A DNA stretch of 64,000 nt. Source: Rhizobacter sp. (GTDB lineage Bacteria > Pseudomonadota > Gammaproteobacteria > Burkholderiales > Burkholderiaceae_C). The notes beneath the pieces were generated by a model, which saw only the letters and a program-made list of their open reading frames with translations, did no database searches and was not told where the DNA came from. Shown here piece by piece: positions 8,828 to 17,377 of this stretch. The position numbers were made by a program, and so were the translations under genes. The stretch covers positions 5,022,001 to 5,086,000 of the forward strand of contig JAHBZQ010000001.1 of NCBI GenBank assembly GCA_019635355.1, written 5' to 3'. The stretch's first letter is position 1, and every line of letters begins with the position of its first letter.

Positions 8828-9109
8828 ATGATCCGCCGCGTGGCCCACGTCGTCTTCACCCAGCAGCTCAAGCGCTTCACCGAGGTGCCCGAGGTCGACA
8901 CGCCCGCGGCCACGCTGCGCGAGGCGCTGCAGGCCGCGTTCGATCGCAACCCGCGCCTGCGTGGCTACGTGCTCGACGACCAGGGCCATCTCAGGCCCAA
9001 CGTGGTGGTGTTCATCGATGGCCGGCGCAGCCACGAGCGCGTGCGGCTCGACGATGCCTTGAAGGCCGACAGCCAGGTGCACGTGCTGCAGGCCCTGTCC
9101 GGAGGATGA
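8828..9109 (+). CDS. MoaD/ThiS-like ubiquitin-fold small protein
   Basis: 93 aa with a beta-grasp pattern: VVFTQQLKRF strand, the TPAATLREALQAAFDRNP helix, then the LRGYVLDDQGHLRPNVVVFIDG hairpin, ending in LSGG. A C-terminal Gly-Gly, as in sulfur-carrier proteins, could be adenylated or thiocarboxylated. The gene sits 4 bp before a BNR-repeat protein gene, a pairing seen in many bacteria, so the two probably act together; substrate unknown. Confidence 0.8.
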   Translation: MIRRVAHVVFTQQLKRFTEVPEVDTPAATLREALQAAFDRNPRLRGYVLDDQGHLRPNVVVFIDGRRSHERVRLDDALKADSQVHVLQALSGG

Positions 9110-9113
9110 CGAG

Positions 9114-10190
9114 ATGACGGCAACGAGGGCGTGGGTGGCCACGCGCAAAGGTCTGTTCGAGCTGCAACGCTCTGCCAAAGGCTGGGGCGTGGCGCGGGTG
9201 AGTTTTCTCGCCGAGCCGGTGTCGATGGTCTTGCCACCGATCGGCGGGACCGGCCGCATGCTGGCCGCGCTCAACCTCGGCCACTTCGGCGTGAAGGTGC
9301 ACGCGAGCGACGACGCCGGCGCCACCTGGCGCGAGGTCGACACCCCCACCTACCCGCCGCAGCCCGAAGGGGCCGAGGGGCCGGCGTGGAAGCTGGTGCA
9401 GATCTGGTCGATGGAGGCGATCCACGGCGCCATCTGGGCCGGCACCCTGCCGGGCGGGCTCTTCAAGAGCAGCGATGGCGGCGAGCACTGGCAGCTGGTC
9501 GACTCGCTCTGGTCGCGCCCCGAGCGGCTGGGCTGGTTTGGCGGGGGGTACGACGTGCCGGGCATCCATTCCATCCTGCCGCACCCCACGCGCCCGGGCG
9601 AGCTGCTGCTGGGCATCAGCTGCGGCGGCGTGTGGGGCAGCCGCGAAGGCGGCACGCAATGGGAGCTGCAGGCCAAGGGCATGCGCGCCGACTTCATGCC
9701 GCCCGACCAGGCCGACGACGAGAACACGCAGGACCCGCACCTCATTGCCGCGTGTGCCGCGGTGCCCACGGCCGTCTGGTGCCAGCACCACAACGGCATC
9801 TTTCGCTCGACCGATGGCTCGCAGCGTTGGCAGGAGTTGAAGCCGCCGATCGCCGGCTTCGGCTTCGCGGTGGCCGCGCATCCGCGCGAGCCCGACACGG
9901 CGTGGTTCGCGCCCGCTGTGAAAGACGAGAAGCGGGTGCCGGTCGACGGCGCGCTCTTCGTGCACCGCACACGCGACGGCGGCAAGAGCTTCGAGGCGCT
10001 GCGCACGGGCCTGCCGCAGAAGGACTGCTATGACCTCGTCTACCGCCACGGCCTGGTCGTCGACGACACCGGGCGCTCGCTGCTGATGGGCAGCACCACC
10101 GGCAACCTGTGGGCGAGCGACGACGCGGGCGACAGCTGGGTCGAAGTCGCCGGCCACTTGCCGCCGATCCACGCGGTGCGGTTCGGGTAG
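9114..10190 (+). CDS. BNR/Asp-box repeat protein (WD40/YVTN/sialidase-like beta-propeller)
   Basis: 358 aa, no signal peptide. Asp-box type repeats such as SDDAGATW, SSDGGEHW, STDGSQRW and ASDDAGDSW recur along the chain, the mark of a sialidase/BNR beta-propeller. No sialidase arginine triad can be assigned, so enzymatic activity is uncertain. It is co-transcribed with the preceding MoaD-like gene (4-bp gap). Confidence 0.85.
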   Translation: MTATRAWVATRKGLFELQRSAKGWGVARVSFLAEPVSMVLPPIGGTGRMLAALNLGHFGVKVHASDDAGATWREVDTPTYPPQPEGAEGPAWKLVQIWSMEAIHGAIWAGTLPGGLFKSSDGGEHWQLVDSLWSRPERLGWFGGGYDVPGIHSILPHPTRPGELLLGISCGGVWGSREGGTQWELQAKGMRADFMPPDQADDENTQDPHLIAACAAVPTAVWCQHHNGIFRSTDGSQRWQELKPPIAGFGFAVAAHPREPDTAWFAPAVKDEKRVPVDGALFVHRTRDGGKSFEALRTGLPQKDCYDLVYRHGLVVDDTGRSLLMGSTTGNLWASDDAGDSWVEVAGHLPPIHAVRFG

Positions 10191-10287
10191 TTCCTCCCCC
10201 TGCAACATGGGGCGACACCCTGTGCATGGGATGACAACTCATGCGTGAGCTGTCGAAATGACACCCATCGTGCGCCGGAGTCCTGCC

Positions 10288-10809
10288 ATGCCCATCACCA
10301 TCGCCGTTGGAGCCCGTTCCCTCTTCGTCACCGCCATCGCCTGGCTGTTCATCGGGCTCGGCCTGCTGGCCAGCGGCTCGGCGCTGCTGCAAAACGCGAT
10401 GCTCGCGTCGCTGCTGCCCCTGCCGCCGCAGGCCGGTTTGACGGGCTGGCTGGTGGCGAAGCTGCCGTGGGTCACGGGCACGAGCCTCGTGCTCTCGCTG
10501 GCGATGCTGGCCTCGGCGGTCGGCCTGCTGCTGCGGCTGGACTGGGCGCGCCGCACCTTCATCGGCCTGCTCGTGGTGGCCATCGTCGCCAACCTGCTGG
10601 GCCTGTGGCTGCAGCAGGAGCTGATGCAGGCGATCGTCGACCACGCGCTCAGCAGCGCATCGCTGCCGCCCAAGGCCGCAGGCGTGTTCGGTGGTTTCGT
10701 GACCGCGGCGCGGGTGATGGCGGTGGTGGTGACGCTCGGCGCCTGCGGGCTGCTGGCGTGGATCATTCGCCGCTTGATGTCGGCATCCGTCCGCCAGGAA
10801 TTCGCCTGA
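10288..10809 (+). CDS. Small four-helix membrane protein
   Basis: 173 aa with about four transmembrane segments (FVTAIAWLFIGLGLLASG, SLAMLASAVGLLLRL, FIGLLVVAIVANLLGL, VMAVVVTLGACGLLAWII). An ATG at 10258 would add ten residues; the internal ATG at 10288 precedes the first hydrophobic run and is preferred. Converges on ychJ with a one-base gap. Function unknown. Confidence 0.7.
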   Translation: MPITIAVGARSLFVTAIAWLFIGLGLLASGSALLQNAMLASLLPLPPQAGLTGWLVAKLPWVTGTSLVLSLAMLASAVGLLLRLDWARRTFIGLLVVAIVANLLGLWLQQELMQAIVDHALSSASLPPKAAGVFGGFVTAARVMAVVVTLGACGLLAWIIRRLMSASVRQEFA

Positions 10810-10810
10810 G

Positions 10811-11179
10811 CTAGCTCAGGTCGCCATCGACGTAGTACCAGCGGCCGTCTTCGCGCACGAAGCGGCTCTTTTCCTGCAGCCGGTGCGCCCGTCCACCGAG
10901 CTTGCTGCGGGCGACGAACTCCACCGTCGCATGGTCGGCGTCCTGTACCTCGTGCTTCTTCACGTCGAGGCCGAGCCAGCGCAGGCCGGGTGGATTGGGC
11001 TCGATCGTTGAAGGCCGTGTGCTCGCGTGCCAGGTGGCGCGCAGGTAGTCGATGAGGTCGCGCACATAAGCGGTGTAGCGTGAGCGCATCAAGGCTTCGG
11101 CATCCGGGGCTGGCAAGCCCGCGTGAAAGCGGCCGCAGCAGTCTTCGTATCGGCGCGGTGCGCCGCAATCGCAGGTCAT
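10811..11179 (-). CDS. ychJ: YchJ family protein with SEC-C type zinc motif
   Basis: 122 aa. The N-terminal CDCGAPRRYEDCCGRF is a SEC-C-like zinc-binding motif followed by the family's ALMRSRYTAY segment, and a C-terminal cystatin/NTF2-like sheet ends RWYYVDGDLS. Start chosen at MTCDCG (11179), which overlaps the stop of the MarR-GNAT gene by ATGA. YchJ-type proteins are conserved but of unknown biochemical role. Confidence 0.9.
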   Translation of the reverse strand: MTCDCGAPRRYEDCCGRFHAGLPAPDAEALMRSRYTAYVRDLIDYLRATWHASTRPSTIEPNPPGLRWLGLDVKKHEVQDADHATVEFVARSKLGGRAHRLQEKSRFVREDGRWYYVDGDLS

Positions 11180-12129
11180 GTCAATTCTTTCTGCCAGGTC
11201 TCGCCGACGAGGTCGTGCCCGAAGCTTGTGTGCGACTCGCTCGCCGTGAGGGTGTAGCCGGCTTTCTGATAGATGCCTCTTGCGGCGAGCAGCAGGCTGT
11301 TGGTCCACAACACGATGCGCTGGTAGCCCGCCATGCGCGCGAAACGCTCGCATTCGTGCACCAGCCGCTGGCCGAGCCCGAGGCCGCGGGCGGTGGGCTC
11401 GACCAGCAGCATGCGCAGCTGCGCCACGCCGGGCAGGGGCGCGTGGGTGGTCTCATGGCGCGCCTGCACGAGGAAGACGCTGCCGATGTTCTGGCCGTCG
11501 CGCTCGGCGATCCAGCAGGTTTCGCGGGTGGGGTCGAAGCGGTCGATGAAGTCGGCGGCGAGGCGCGCCACCAGGGCTTCGAAGCGCATGTCGAAGCGGT
11601 ACTCCTGCGCATAGAGCGCACCGTGGCGCGACACGACCCAGCCCATGTCGCCTGCGCGGTGCGGCCTGAGGAGATAAGGCTCAGGGCCTTGACGCGGCGC
11701 CTCGTCACCCAGCAGGTGCTGGAGCGTGCTCATGGCCTGCAGCAGCCGCTGCTGGTGCGCTTCGGGCAGCGGGGTGAGCCAGGAGCCGATCTGCTCGCGC
11801 GAGCGCTGGTCGAGCGGCGCGAAGGCAGCGCGACCGGCCGCGGTGAGGCTCAGCTGCGTCTGGCGGGCATCGGTGGGCGAGCGGGTGCTGCCGATCAGGC
11901 CCTGGTCCTTCAGGCGGCGCAGCAGGCGGCTCAGGTAGCCGGCGTCGAGCTCGAGCGTGCGGGCCAGCTCGGTGGCGGTGGTGTGCTCATGGTGGGCCAG
12001 CTCCCACAACAGGCGCGACTCGGCCAGCGAGTAGGGCGAGCCGAGCAGGGTGTCGTTCAACGCGCCGATGCGGCGGGTGTAGAAGCGGTTGAAGGCGCGG
12101 ATGGCTTCGAGGCGGTCGGCGACAAGCAT
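11176..12129 (-). CDS. MarR-type regulator fused to GNAT acetyltransferase
   Basis: 317 aa. Residues ~1-140 are a MarR winged helix (AELARTLELDAGYLSRLLRRL recognition region; the following ARQTQLSLTAAG is the wing). Residues ~155-317 are a GNAT domain with the acetyl-CoA loop EPTARGLGLGQRLV and a terminal IYQKAGYTL. MarR-GNAT fusions are a known family; they probably couple transcription to acetylation of a small molecule. Longer upstream frames exist, but MLVADRLEAIRAF at 12129 is the natural start. Confidence 0.92.
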   Translation of the reverse strand: MLVADRLEAIRAFNRFYTRRIGALNDTLLGSPYSLAESRLLWELAHHEHTTATELARTLELDAGYLSRLLRRLKDQGLIGSTRSPTDARQTQLSLTAAGRAAFAPLDQRSREQIGSWLTPLPEAHQQRLLQAMSTLQHLLGDEAPRQGPEPYLLRPHRAGDMGWVVSRHGALYAQEYRFDMRFEALVARLAADFIDRFDPTRETCWIAERDGQNIGSVFLVQARHETTHAPLPGVAQLRMLLVEPTARGLGLGQRLVHECERFARMAGYQRIVLWTNSLLLAARGIYQKAGYTLTASESHTSFGHDLVGETWQKELT

Positions 12130-12208
12130 GGGTGGATTGTCTGGATTTGATTGCCAAAGGCAATCAATCGATTGCCTGACTGAAAAGGCATCAAGGTTGC
12201 GTGAGAGG

Positions 12209-12224
12209 CTGTATATCCATACAG
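12209..12224 (+). promoter_or_regulatory. LexA (SOS) box upstream of imuA
   Basis: CTGTATATCCATACAG, a CTG-N10-CAG palindrome with AT-rich centre, lies 7 bp before the imuA start codon. It is nearly identical to the E. coli-type SOS consensus, so imuA-imuB should be repressed by LexA and induced by DNA damage. Confidence 0.93.
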
Positions 12225-12231
12225 TATCTTC

Positions 12232-13029
12232 ATGGACGCGCCCCAGCTCTTCGCCCCCGATCCCGCCTCTGCCAGTGGCCCGGCCGCCCGGGCGCGGCCG
12301 GTGCTGGCGCCCGAAGACCTGCACCCGCAGCTCTGGCGGGCCCACCAGCTCGGCCGCGATGCCGAGCACCCCATTGCCAGCGGCTTCGAGCGGCTCGATG
12401 CCGAGCTGCCCGGCGGCGGCTGGCCACGCCGGGCGCTCACCGAGCTGCTGCTGTCGCACGCCGGCATCGGTGAGATCCGCCTCTTGGCCGCCTGCCTCGC
12501 CGCGGTGCAGCGGGCGGGCCGGCTGGTGATGATGTTCGACCCGCCGGCGGCGGTCTCCGCCCCGGCGCTGGGCGAGCTGGGGCTCGACGTGGGGCAGCTG
12601 CTCGTGATCCAGACGCACCTTCAGCTGCACCCCGGGGCCGACCGGCTGTGGGCGCTGGAGCAGGCGCTGAAGAGCGGCCACGTGGGCGCGGTCGTCGCGT
12701 GGTTGCCGCCGCGAGTGCGGGCCGAGCGTGTGCGCCGCCTGCAGCTGGCGGCGCATGGCCACGACGGGCCGGCCTTCGTCTTCCGCGAGCCCGCCATGCA
12801 AAGCCAGGCGAGTGCGGCACCGCTGCGCCTCGCGCTGCACCCGGCCGGGGCCGACCAACTGGCGCTGCGTGTGCTCAAGCGGCGCGGGCCGCCCTTGCTG
12901 GCGCCGCTGCACCTGGCCTTGCCGCCGGTCCTGCCGGAGCTGGCGGCGCGCCGCGCGCAGTTCGGGGCCGACACCGCCGAGGGCGCGCTGCCCGGGCTGC
13001 GCGCCGCCACCTTCATCAACCTCGCCTGA
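12232..13029 (+). CDS. imuA: Translesion synthesis-associated protein ImuA
   Basis: 265 aa RecA-like accessory protein. GFERLDAELPGGGWPRRALTE corresponds to the RecA-core region around a degenerate Walker A (PGGGWPRRAL rather than GxxxxGKT), as is usual for ImuA. It is followed by imuB after 18 bp and preceded by a LexA box. ImuA, ImuB and DnaE2 form the damage-induced mutasome of bacteria lacking Pol V. No dnaE2 follows here, so that subunit must be encoded elsewhere or be absent. Confidence 0.9.
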   Translation: MDAPQLFAPDPASASGPAARARPVLAPEDLHPQLWRAHQLGRDAEHPIASGFERLDAELPGGGWPRRALTELLLSHAGIGEIRLLAACLAAVQRAGRLVMMFDPPAAVSAPALGELGLDVGQLLVIQTHLQLHPGADRLWALEQALKSGHVGAVVAWLPPRVRAERVRRLQLAAHGHDGPAFVFREPAMQSQASAAPLRLALHPAGADQLALRVLKRRGPPLLAPLHLALPPVLPELAARRAQFGADTAEGALPGLRAATFINLA

Positions 13030-13047
13030 GCGTCATGGAGGCTCGCG

Positions 13048-14574
13048 ATGTTGTGGGTTGGCGTCCACCTGCCCTTGCTGTCGCTGGAATCGTTTGCGGC
13101 CAGCCTGCCGCAGCGCACCGATCAGCCGATGGCGCTGGTCGACACACACCTCATCGTGATTGCCGATGCCGCCGCGCAGGCCCTCGGCGTGAGCGTGGGC
13201 ATGAAGCGCGCCACGGCGCTGGGGCTCGCGCCGCACCTGCTGCTGGGCCAGGCCGACGCATGGCGTGATGCGCAGGCGCTGCAGGGCGTGGCCCATGCGG
13301 CGCTCGCGTTCACGCCGATGGTGTGCCTCGACCCACCCGATGGCGTGTTGCTGGAGGTGCAGCCGAGCCTGCGTTATTTCGGTGGGCTGGCGGCGCTGGT
13401 CGGCCGGCTGCGAGACACGCTGGCTCCGTTCGGCCACCGCCTGCAGATCGTGAGCGCCCCCACGCCGCATGGCGCGGCGCTGCTCGCGCGCCTGCACGAC
13501 GAGCTGCACTGCCCCGACCGCCACACCCTGCAGCGTGCCCTCGAAGAAGCGCCGATCGGCGTGATGGCCACCGGCGCGCCGCATGTGCAGACTTTGCTCG
13601 GCATGGGCGTGCGCTGCCTGGGCGAGCTGCGCCAGCTGCCCCGCGCCGGCGTGGCGCGGCGCTTCGGCAAGGAGCTACTCGACGAGCTCGACCGCGCCTT
13701 CGGCGACCGCCCCGACCCGCGCGAGCCCCTCGTGCTGCCGCCCACGTTTCGCAGCGGGCTCGAACTCTTCGCCCGTGCCGACACCACCGAGCAGCTGCTG
13801 CACGGTGCGCAGATGCTGCTGCTGCGACTGGTGGCGTGGCTGTCGGCCCAGCACGCGTTCGTCACGCGCTTTCGTCTGCTGATGAAGCACGAGGCCCGCT
13901 GGCGCGATGGCCACACCGCGCCCGTCACCCTGCTCGAGCTGGCATTGGCCGAGCCTTCGCGCGATGCGGCGCACATGCTCACGCTCTTGCGCGAGCGCCT
14001 CGCACAGGTGACGCTGCCGGCGCCCACGCTCGAGCTCGCCATCGAGTCCGACGACATCGTGCGCCGGCCGCCGCCGAATGCCGAGCTCTTCCCCACGCCG
14101 CAGAGCGAGCGGGCTGGCCTCGTGCAGCTGATCGAGCGGCTGCAGGCGCGCCTCGGCCGCGAGCAGGTGCAGTGCCTGGTGCCGGTGGCCGACCACCGCC
14201 CCGAGCGCGCCACGCAGGTCGTGCCGGCCGATCCACGGCTGATGAAGCGGGCCGATGTCGTGGCGCCGGTCGTCACCTTGTGCGATGCCACCGCGTCGGA
14301 GCGCGAGACCCTCACCCGCCCGCTGTGGCTGCTGCCCGAGCCGCAGGCCTTGAAGGAGCGGCAGTCCCACCCCTTGCTCGATGGCCAGCTCGTGCAGCTG
14401 CTCGTCGGCCCCGAGCGCATCGAAACGGGCTGGTGGGATGGCGGCTTGGCCGAACGTGATTACTTCATCGGCCAGACGAAAGACGGGGTGCTGGTGTGGG
14501 TCTATCGCACGCGGCCGCAGCATCTGCCTACAAGCCGTGTGCCGGGGTGGTTTCTTCACGGGCGATTTGCGTGA
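13048..14574 (+). CDS. imuB: Y-family polymerase-like protein ImuB
   Basis: 508 aa. It starts MLWVGVHLPLLSLESF, where active Y-family polymerases carry catalytic acidic residues; these are missing, which is typical of ImuB as a non-catalytic adaptor. The palm/fingers region includes GVSVGMKRATALGLAPHL, an HhH region is near MGVRCLGELRQLPRAGVARRF, and the C-terminus is long. It links the beta clamp, ImuA and DnaE2 in SOS mutagenesis. Co-transcribed with imuA. Confidence 0.92.
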   Translation: MLWVGVHLPLLSLESFAASLPQRTDQPMALVDTHLIVIADAAAQALGVSVGMKRATALGLAPHLLLGQADAWRDAQALQGVAHAALAFTPMVCLDPPDGVLLEVQPSLRYFGGLAALVGRLRDTLAPFGHRLQIVSAPTPHGAALLARLHDELHCPDRHTLQRALEEAPIGVMATGAPHVQTLLGMGVRCLGELRQLPRAGVARRFGKELLDELDRAFGDRPDPREPLVLPPTFRSGLELFARADTTEQLLHGAQMLLLRLVAWLSAQHAFVTRFRLLMKHEARWRDGHTAPVTLLELALAEPSRDAAHMLTLLRERLAQVTLPAPTLELAIESDDIVRRPPPNAELFPTPQSERAGLVQLIERLQARLGREQVQCLVPVADHRPERATQVVPADPRLMKRADVVAPVVTLCDATASERETLTRPLWLLPEPQALKERQSHPLLDGQLVQLLVGPERIETGWWDGGLAERDYFIGQTKDGVLVWVYRTRPQHLPTSRVPGWFLHGRFA

Positions 14575-14682
14575 ATTCGCGGCGAATTGGCACGGCAGCA
14601 TCTGCTTAATTTCGCTGATCTCCCGCCGATACAGAAAGACGATGCAGCTTGCATCGTTTGCATTTCCGATCGGGACTTCGAT

Positions 14683-16173
14683 ATGAAGATCGACAACTTG
14701 ACCCTGCGCTCGCGCCTGCTGATCGGCTTCGTGCCCTTGCTGCTCATCCTCGCGGTGAACACCGTGTGGGCCGCGTCGATGGCCCAAGGGAGCGCGCGCT
14801 ACTGGATTGGCGCCCTCGGCGCGTTGGCCGTCGCCTTCGGCGCGGTGCTCGCCTGGTGGCTGGTGCGCAGCGTGGCCGCGCCGGTGCGCGAAGCGCTCGA
14901 CGCCGCGCGCCAGATCATGGCCGGCGACCTGACCCTGCCCATCACCCACACGCGCCAGGACGAGTTCGGCCAGCTGATGCAGGCCCTGCACGGCCTGAAG
15001 GATTGCCTCTTCAAGGTGGTGAGCGACGTGCGCACCGGCACCACCACGGTCGCCAGCACCTCCTCGCAGATCAACCGCGACAACACTTCGCTCTCGGAGC
15101 GCACCACCACGCAGACCGACTCGCTGCAGCAGACGGCCGCGTCGATGGAAGAGATCACCATCACGGTGAAGCACAACGCCGACAACGCCGAGCAGGCCAA
15201 CAAGCTCGTGCTCGAAGCCTCGGGCCATGCGGTGAAGGGCGGCGAGGTGGTGAACCAGGTGGTGACGACGATGGGCTCCATCAAGGAGAGCTCGCGCCGC
15301 ATCGCCGACATCATCGGCGTGATCGACGGCATCGCCTTCCAGACCAACATCCTCGCGCTCAACGCCGCGGTGGAAGCGGCGCGTGCCGGCGAGCAGGGCC
15401 GCGGTTTCGCCGTCGTGGCGGCCGAGGTGCGCACGCTCGCGCAGCGCTCGGCCACTGCCGCGAAAGAAATCAAGTCACTCATCGGCGACTCGGTCGACAA
15501 GGTCGAGACCGGCAGCCGCCTCGTCGACGACGCGGGCCGCGCGATGACCGAGATCGTGTCGTCGGTGAAGCACGTGGCCGGCCTCATGCAGGAGATGGCA
15601 GGCTCGAGCCACGAGCAGAGCCAGGGCATCCAGTCGGTCAACCAGGCCATCGCCGAGATCGACGGCATGGTCCAGCAGAACGCCAAGCTCGTGAAAGACG
15701 CGACGCAGACCGCCGCCACGCTCAACGAGCAGGCCGTGGGCCTCCTGAAATCAGTGGCGGGCTACAACCTCGGCACGCGCGAACACGGCAGTGCCGAAGA
15801 AGCCGAAGCGCTGGTCAAGGCCGGCCTCGCCTTCTACAAGGCGCATGGCCGAGACGCACTGATCGCCGAGATCAACAAGCTCGGCAAGGGGCAGTTCATC
15901 GACCGCGACCTGTACCTCATGGCCATCACCATCGACGACTACAAGTTCTGCGCCCACGGCAACAACCCGCGCACGCTCGGTGCCGGCCCCGTCAGCAAGG
16001 ACGTCGACGGCAAGTTCTTCGTGAAGGAGATGGCCGAACTCGCGCGCAACGGCGGGCAGGCCTGGGTCGACTACAAGTGGGCGCACCCGGTGACCAACGA
16101 GATCCGGCTCAAGTCGTCTTACGTCGAGCGTGCAGGCGACCTCGCGCTCGCCTGCGGCATCTACAAGGGCTGA
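14683..16173 (+). CDS. Methyl-accepting chemotaxis protein with C-terminal cache-like domain
   Basis: 496 aa. Two closely spaced membrane helices (residues ~10-30 and ~41-63, with a very short periplasmic loop) lead into a HAMP-like region and then the signalling hairpin, whose tip is the conserved EAARAGEQGRGFAVVAAEVR. After the coiled coil, residues ~385-496 form a cache-type sensory module (KFCAHGNNPRTLGAG, ACGIYKG). Sensing therefore appears to be cytoplasmic and C-terminal, not periplasmic as in the usual layout. Start chosen at MKIDNLTLRSRLL; a longer frame upstream is less plausible. Confidence 0.88.
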   Translation: MKIDNLTLRSRLLIGFVPLLLILAVNTVWAASMAQGSARYWIGALGALAVAFGAVLAWWLVRSVAAPVREALDAARQIMAGDLTLPITHTRQDEFGQLMQALHGLKDCLFKVVSDVRTGTTTVASTSSQINRDNTSLSERTTTQTDSLQQTAASMEEITITVKHNADNAEQANKLVLEASGHAVKGGEVVNQVVTTMGSIKESSRRIADIIGVIDGIAFQTNILALNAAVEAARAGEQGRGFAVVAAEVRTLAQRSATAAKEIKSLIGDSVDKVETGSRLVDDAGRAMTEIVSSVKHVAGLMQEMAGSSHEQSQGIQSVNQAIAEIDGMVQQNAKLVKDATQTAATLNEQAVGLLKSVAGYNLGTREHGSAEEAEALVKAGLAFYKAHGRDALIAEINKLGKGQFIDRDLYLMAITIDDYKFCAHGNNPRTLGAGPVSKDVDGKFFVKEMAELARNGGQAWVDYKWAHPVTNEIRLKSSYVERAGDLALACGIYKG

Positions 16174-16190
16174 AGCCCCAGCGGTTTCGT

Positions 16191-16415
16191 TCAGCCCTTC
16201 CGGCCGCCGCCGAAGAGCAGCAGCGCAGCACCGCCCACGATGGCGGCGACGCCGGCCCACACCGGCACGTTGACCGATTCCTTTTCCTTCACCGAGAACT
16301 CGATCGGGCCGAGCTTCACGTCGTGCGTGTTCTTCGTGTAGCTGAAGCCACCGTAGACCAGGGCCAGCACGCCCGCGGCGATCAAGACCGCGCCCAGCAG
16401 TTTGAGAGGTGTCAT
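16191..16415 (-). CDS. Small two-helix membrane protein (DUF3185-like)
   Basis: 74 aa with two hydrophobic helices (LLGAVLIAAGVLALVYGG and VWAGVAAIVGGAALLLFGG) separated by a hydrophilic loop. The pattern matches DUF3185-like small envelope proteins. Converges on the chemoreceptor gene. Function unknown. Confidence 0.75.
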   Translation of the reverse strand: MTPLKLLGAVLIAAGVLALVYGGFSYTKNTHDVKLGPIEFSVKEKESVNVPVWAGVAAIVGGAALLLFGGGRKG

Positions 16416-16496
16416 GTGCGTGTGATCTCCTGTGCTCGCTGTGAATCTGGATGGCGGATTCTGCCTGCGTAGGTGCGGGCCCGTTGGTGGGGCCGG

Positions 16497-16787
16497 TCAG
16501 CCCGGCAAGGCGAGGCGCAGCACGGTGACGGCGATCGCTGCGGCCAGCCACGCGCCCACGCGCTTGAGCAGGGCTGTGTCGACAGACCCCGGCGCGCTCG
16601 CCTGCGGTCGTGAGAACCCGACCACGAGCGCGTGCGCGGGCAAGGCGATGACGAGCAGGGTCGCGACGACCAGCTCGACGCTGCCGGCGCTGCCCGGCCC
16701 GCCGTAGCGCGCCCACAGATAAGGCCATGCGATGGCGGCGATGATCCCGGCGAGAGCCGCGGTCAGTGGCGTGGGGGTGATCTTCAT
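16497..16787 (-). CDS. Small hydrophobic protein at the distal border of the integron
   Basis: 96 aa with three hydrophobic stretches. Start chosen at MKITPTPLTAALAG; an ATG 12 bp upstream is also possible. The start lies about 20 bp from the terminal attC, so this is the first non-array gene, and its original promoter region may have been replaced by the cassette array. Function unknown. Confidence 0.6.
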   Translation of the reverse strand: MKITPTPLTAALAGIIAAIAWPYLWARYGGPGSAGSVELVVATLLVIALPAHALVVGFSRPQASAPGSVDTALLKRVGAWLAAAIAVTVLRLALPG

Positions 16788-16805
16788 GGTGGGCCGCATG
16801 ATGCC

Positions 16806-16877
16806 ATTCATCGTTTGACATGAGAGGCGGCGCAAGGGCGTAGCCCTTGTGACGTCCTCTCGATGGAAGGGTTAGGC
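16806..16877 (-). other. attC 1, terminal site with degenerate outer core
   Basis: 72 bp. The inner core GTTAGGC and the CTCTCGATGGAAGG arm are intact, but where all others have GCCTAAC this site has ATTCATC, so the outer core is lost. Tip is the AAGGGCGTAGCCCTTG hairpin. It closes the last cassette of the array; the sequence beyond it is ordinary chromosome. Confidence 0.88.
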
Positions 16878-17357
16878 ATCGCTCTGCGCGAATGAGACTT
16901 CAGATAGCTCAATGCCACCGAGTACATACCGACGAACTCCTCCTTCGTAGAGGGTGTCCGCTTCTGGAATGCTGTCGCGCAGTCCGAGTTTCCTGAGTGT
17001 CGCGTCTTCATCTGGAGTGACGACGCAGACTCTGGAAAGCTTCAGTAGTGCTCCTACTTCTTGTTCGGTTGGATGCTCGAGATTGATGATCGCTTCCTCG
17101 ATCACACTCCGAGGCACGATGTGTTCGTGTATCAGACCTATTCCGCCCCATGAGCTGTTTGCTTGCCGAAGTGCCAGCGCCTTCTTACTCCACAAGTTGC
17201 AAGCGTCATTCCGATTCCGAGCGTTCGACCCCCACCAACATGCTCCTCTTAGAGCTTGCCGAACGATCGCCTCTTGGAGCTTCTTCTCTCGGTAAAGCTC
17301 GAGCAAAAGCAAGATGTCTGGCGCCAACTGCTCAGCTGTAAGTTTGTAAATGGACAT
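16872..17357 (-). CDS. Cassette gene: HNH-like protein with HEHIVPR motif
   Basis: 161 aa, starting MSIYKLTAEQLAPDILLL at 17357; the TAA stop is supplied by the attC core (GCC TAA). The segment LIHEHIVPRSVI resembles the His-centred half of HNH nucleases and related proteins, but a full metal site cannot be defined, so nuclease function is only a possibility. It is the last cassette of the array. A longer upstream frame enters unrelated DNA and was not used. Confidence 0.6.
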   Translation of the reverse strand: MSIYKLTAEQLAPDILLLLELYREKKLQEAIVRQALRGACWWGSNARNRNDACNLWSKKALALRQANSSWGGIGLIHEHIVPRSVIEEAIINLEHPTEQEVGALLKLSRVCVVTPDEDATLRKLGLRDSIPEADTLYEGGVRRYVLGGIELSEVSFAQSDA

Positions 17358-17362
17358 CTGTT

Positions 17363-17377
17363 CCTCTGCGATGCCTA
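17363..17377. repeat. Left copy of a 15-bp direct repeat (TCTGCGATGCCTAAC) containing an integron core
   Basis: Identical to 18956-18970. The GTTAGGC core (read on the minus strand) is present here, but the rest of an attC is missing; the bases to the right are unrelated GC-rich sequence. The two copies bracket a 1.6-kb segment with chromosomal-type genes. Confidence 0.75.

Noticed and set aside
11176..12912. 578-aa extended form of the MarR-GNAT protein
   Set aside because: The first ~260 residues run antisense through imuA and its SOS box; the natural MarR start is at 12129.
14649..16472. 607-aa frame overlapping the chemoreceptor
   Set aside because: Arg/His-rich shadow in another frame of the chemotaxis gene.
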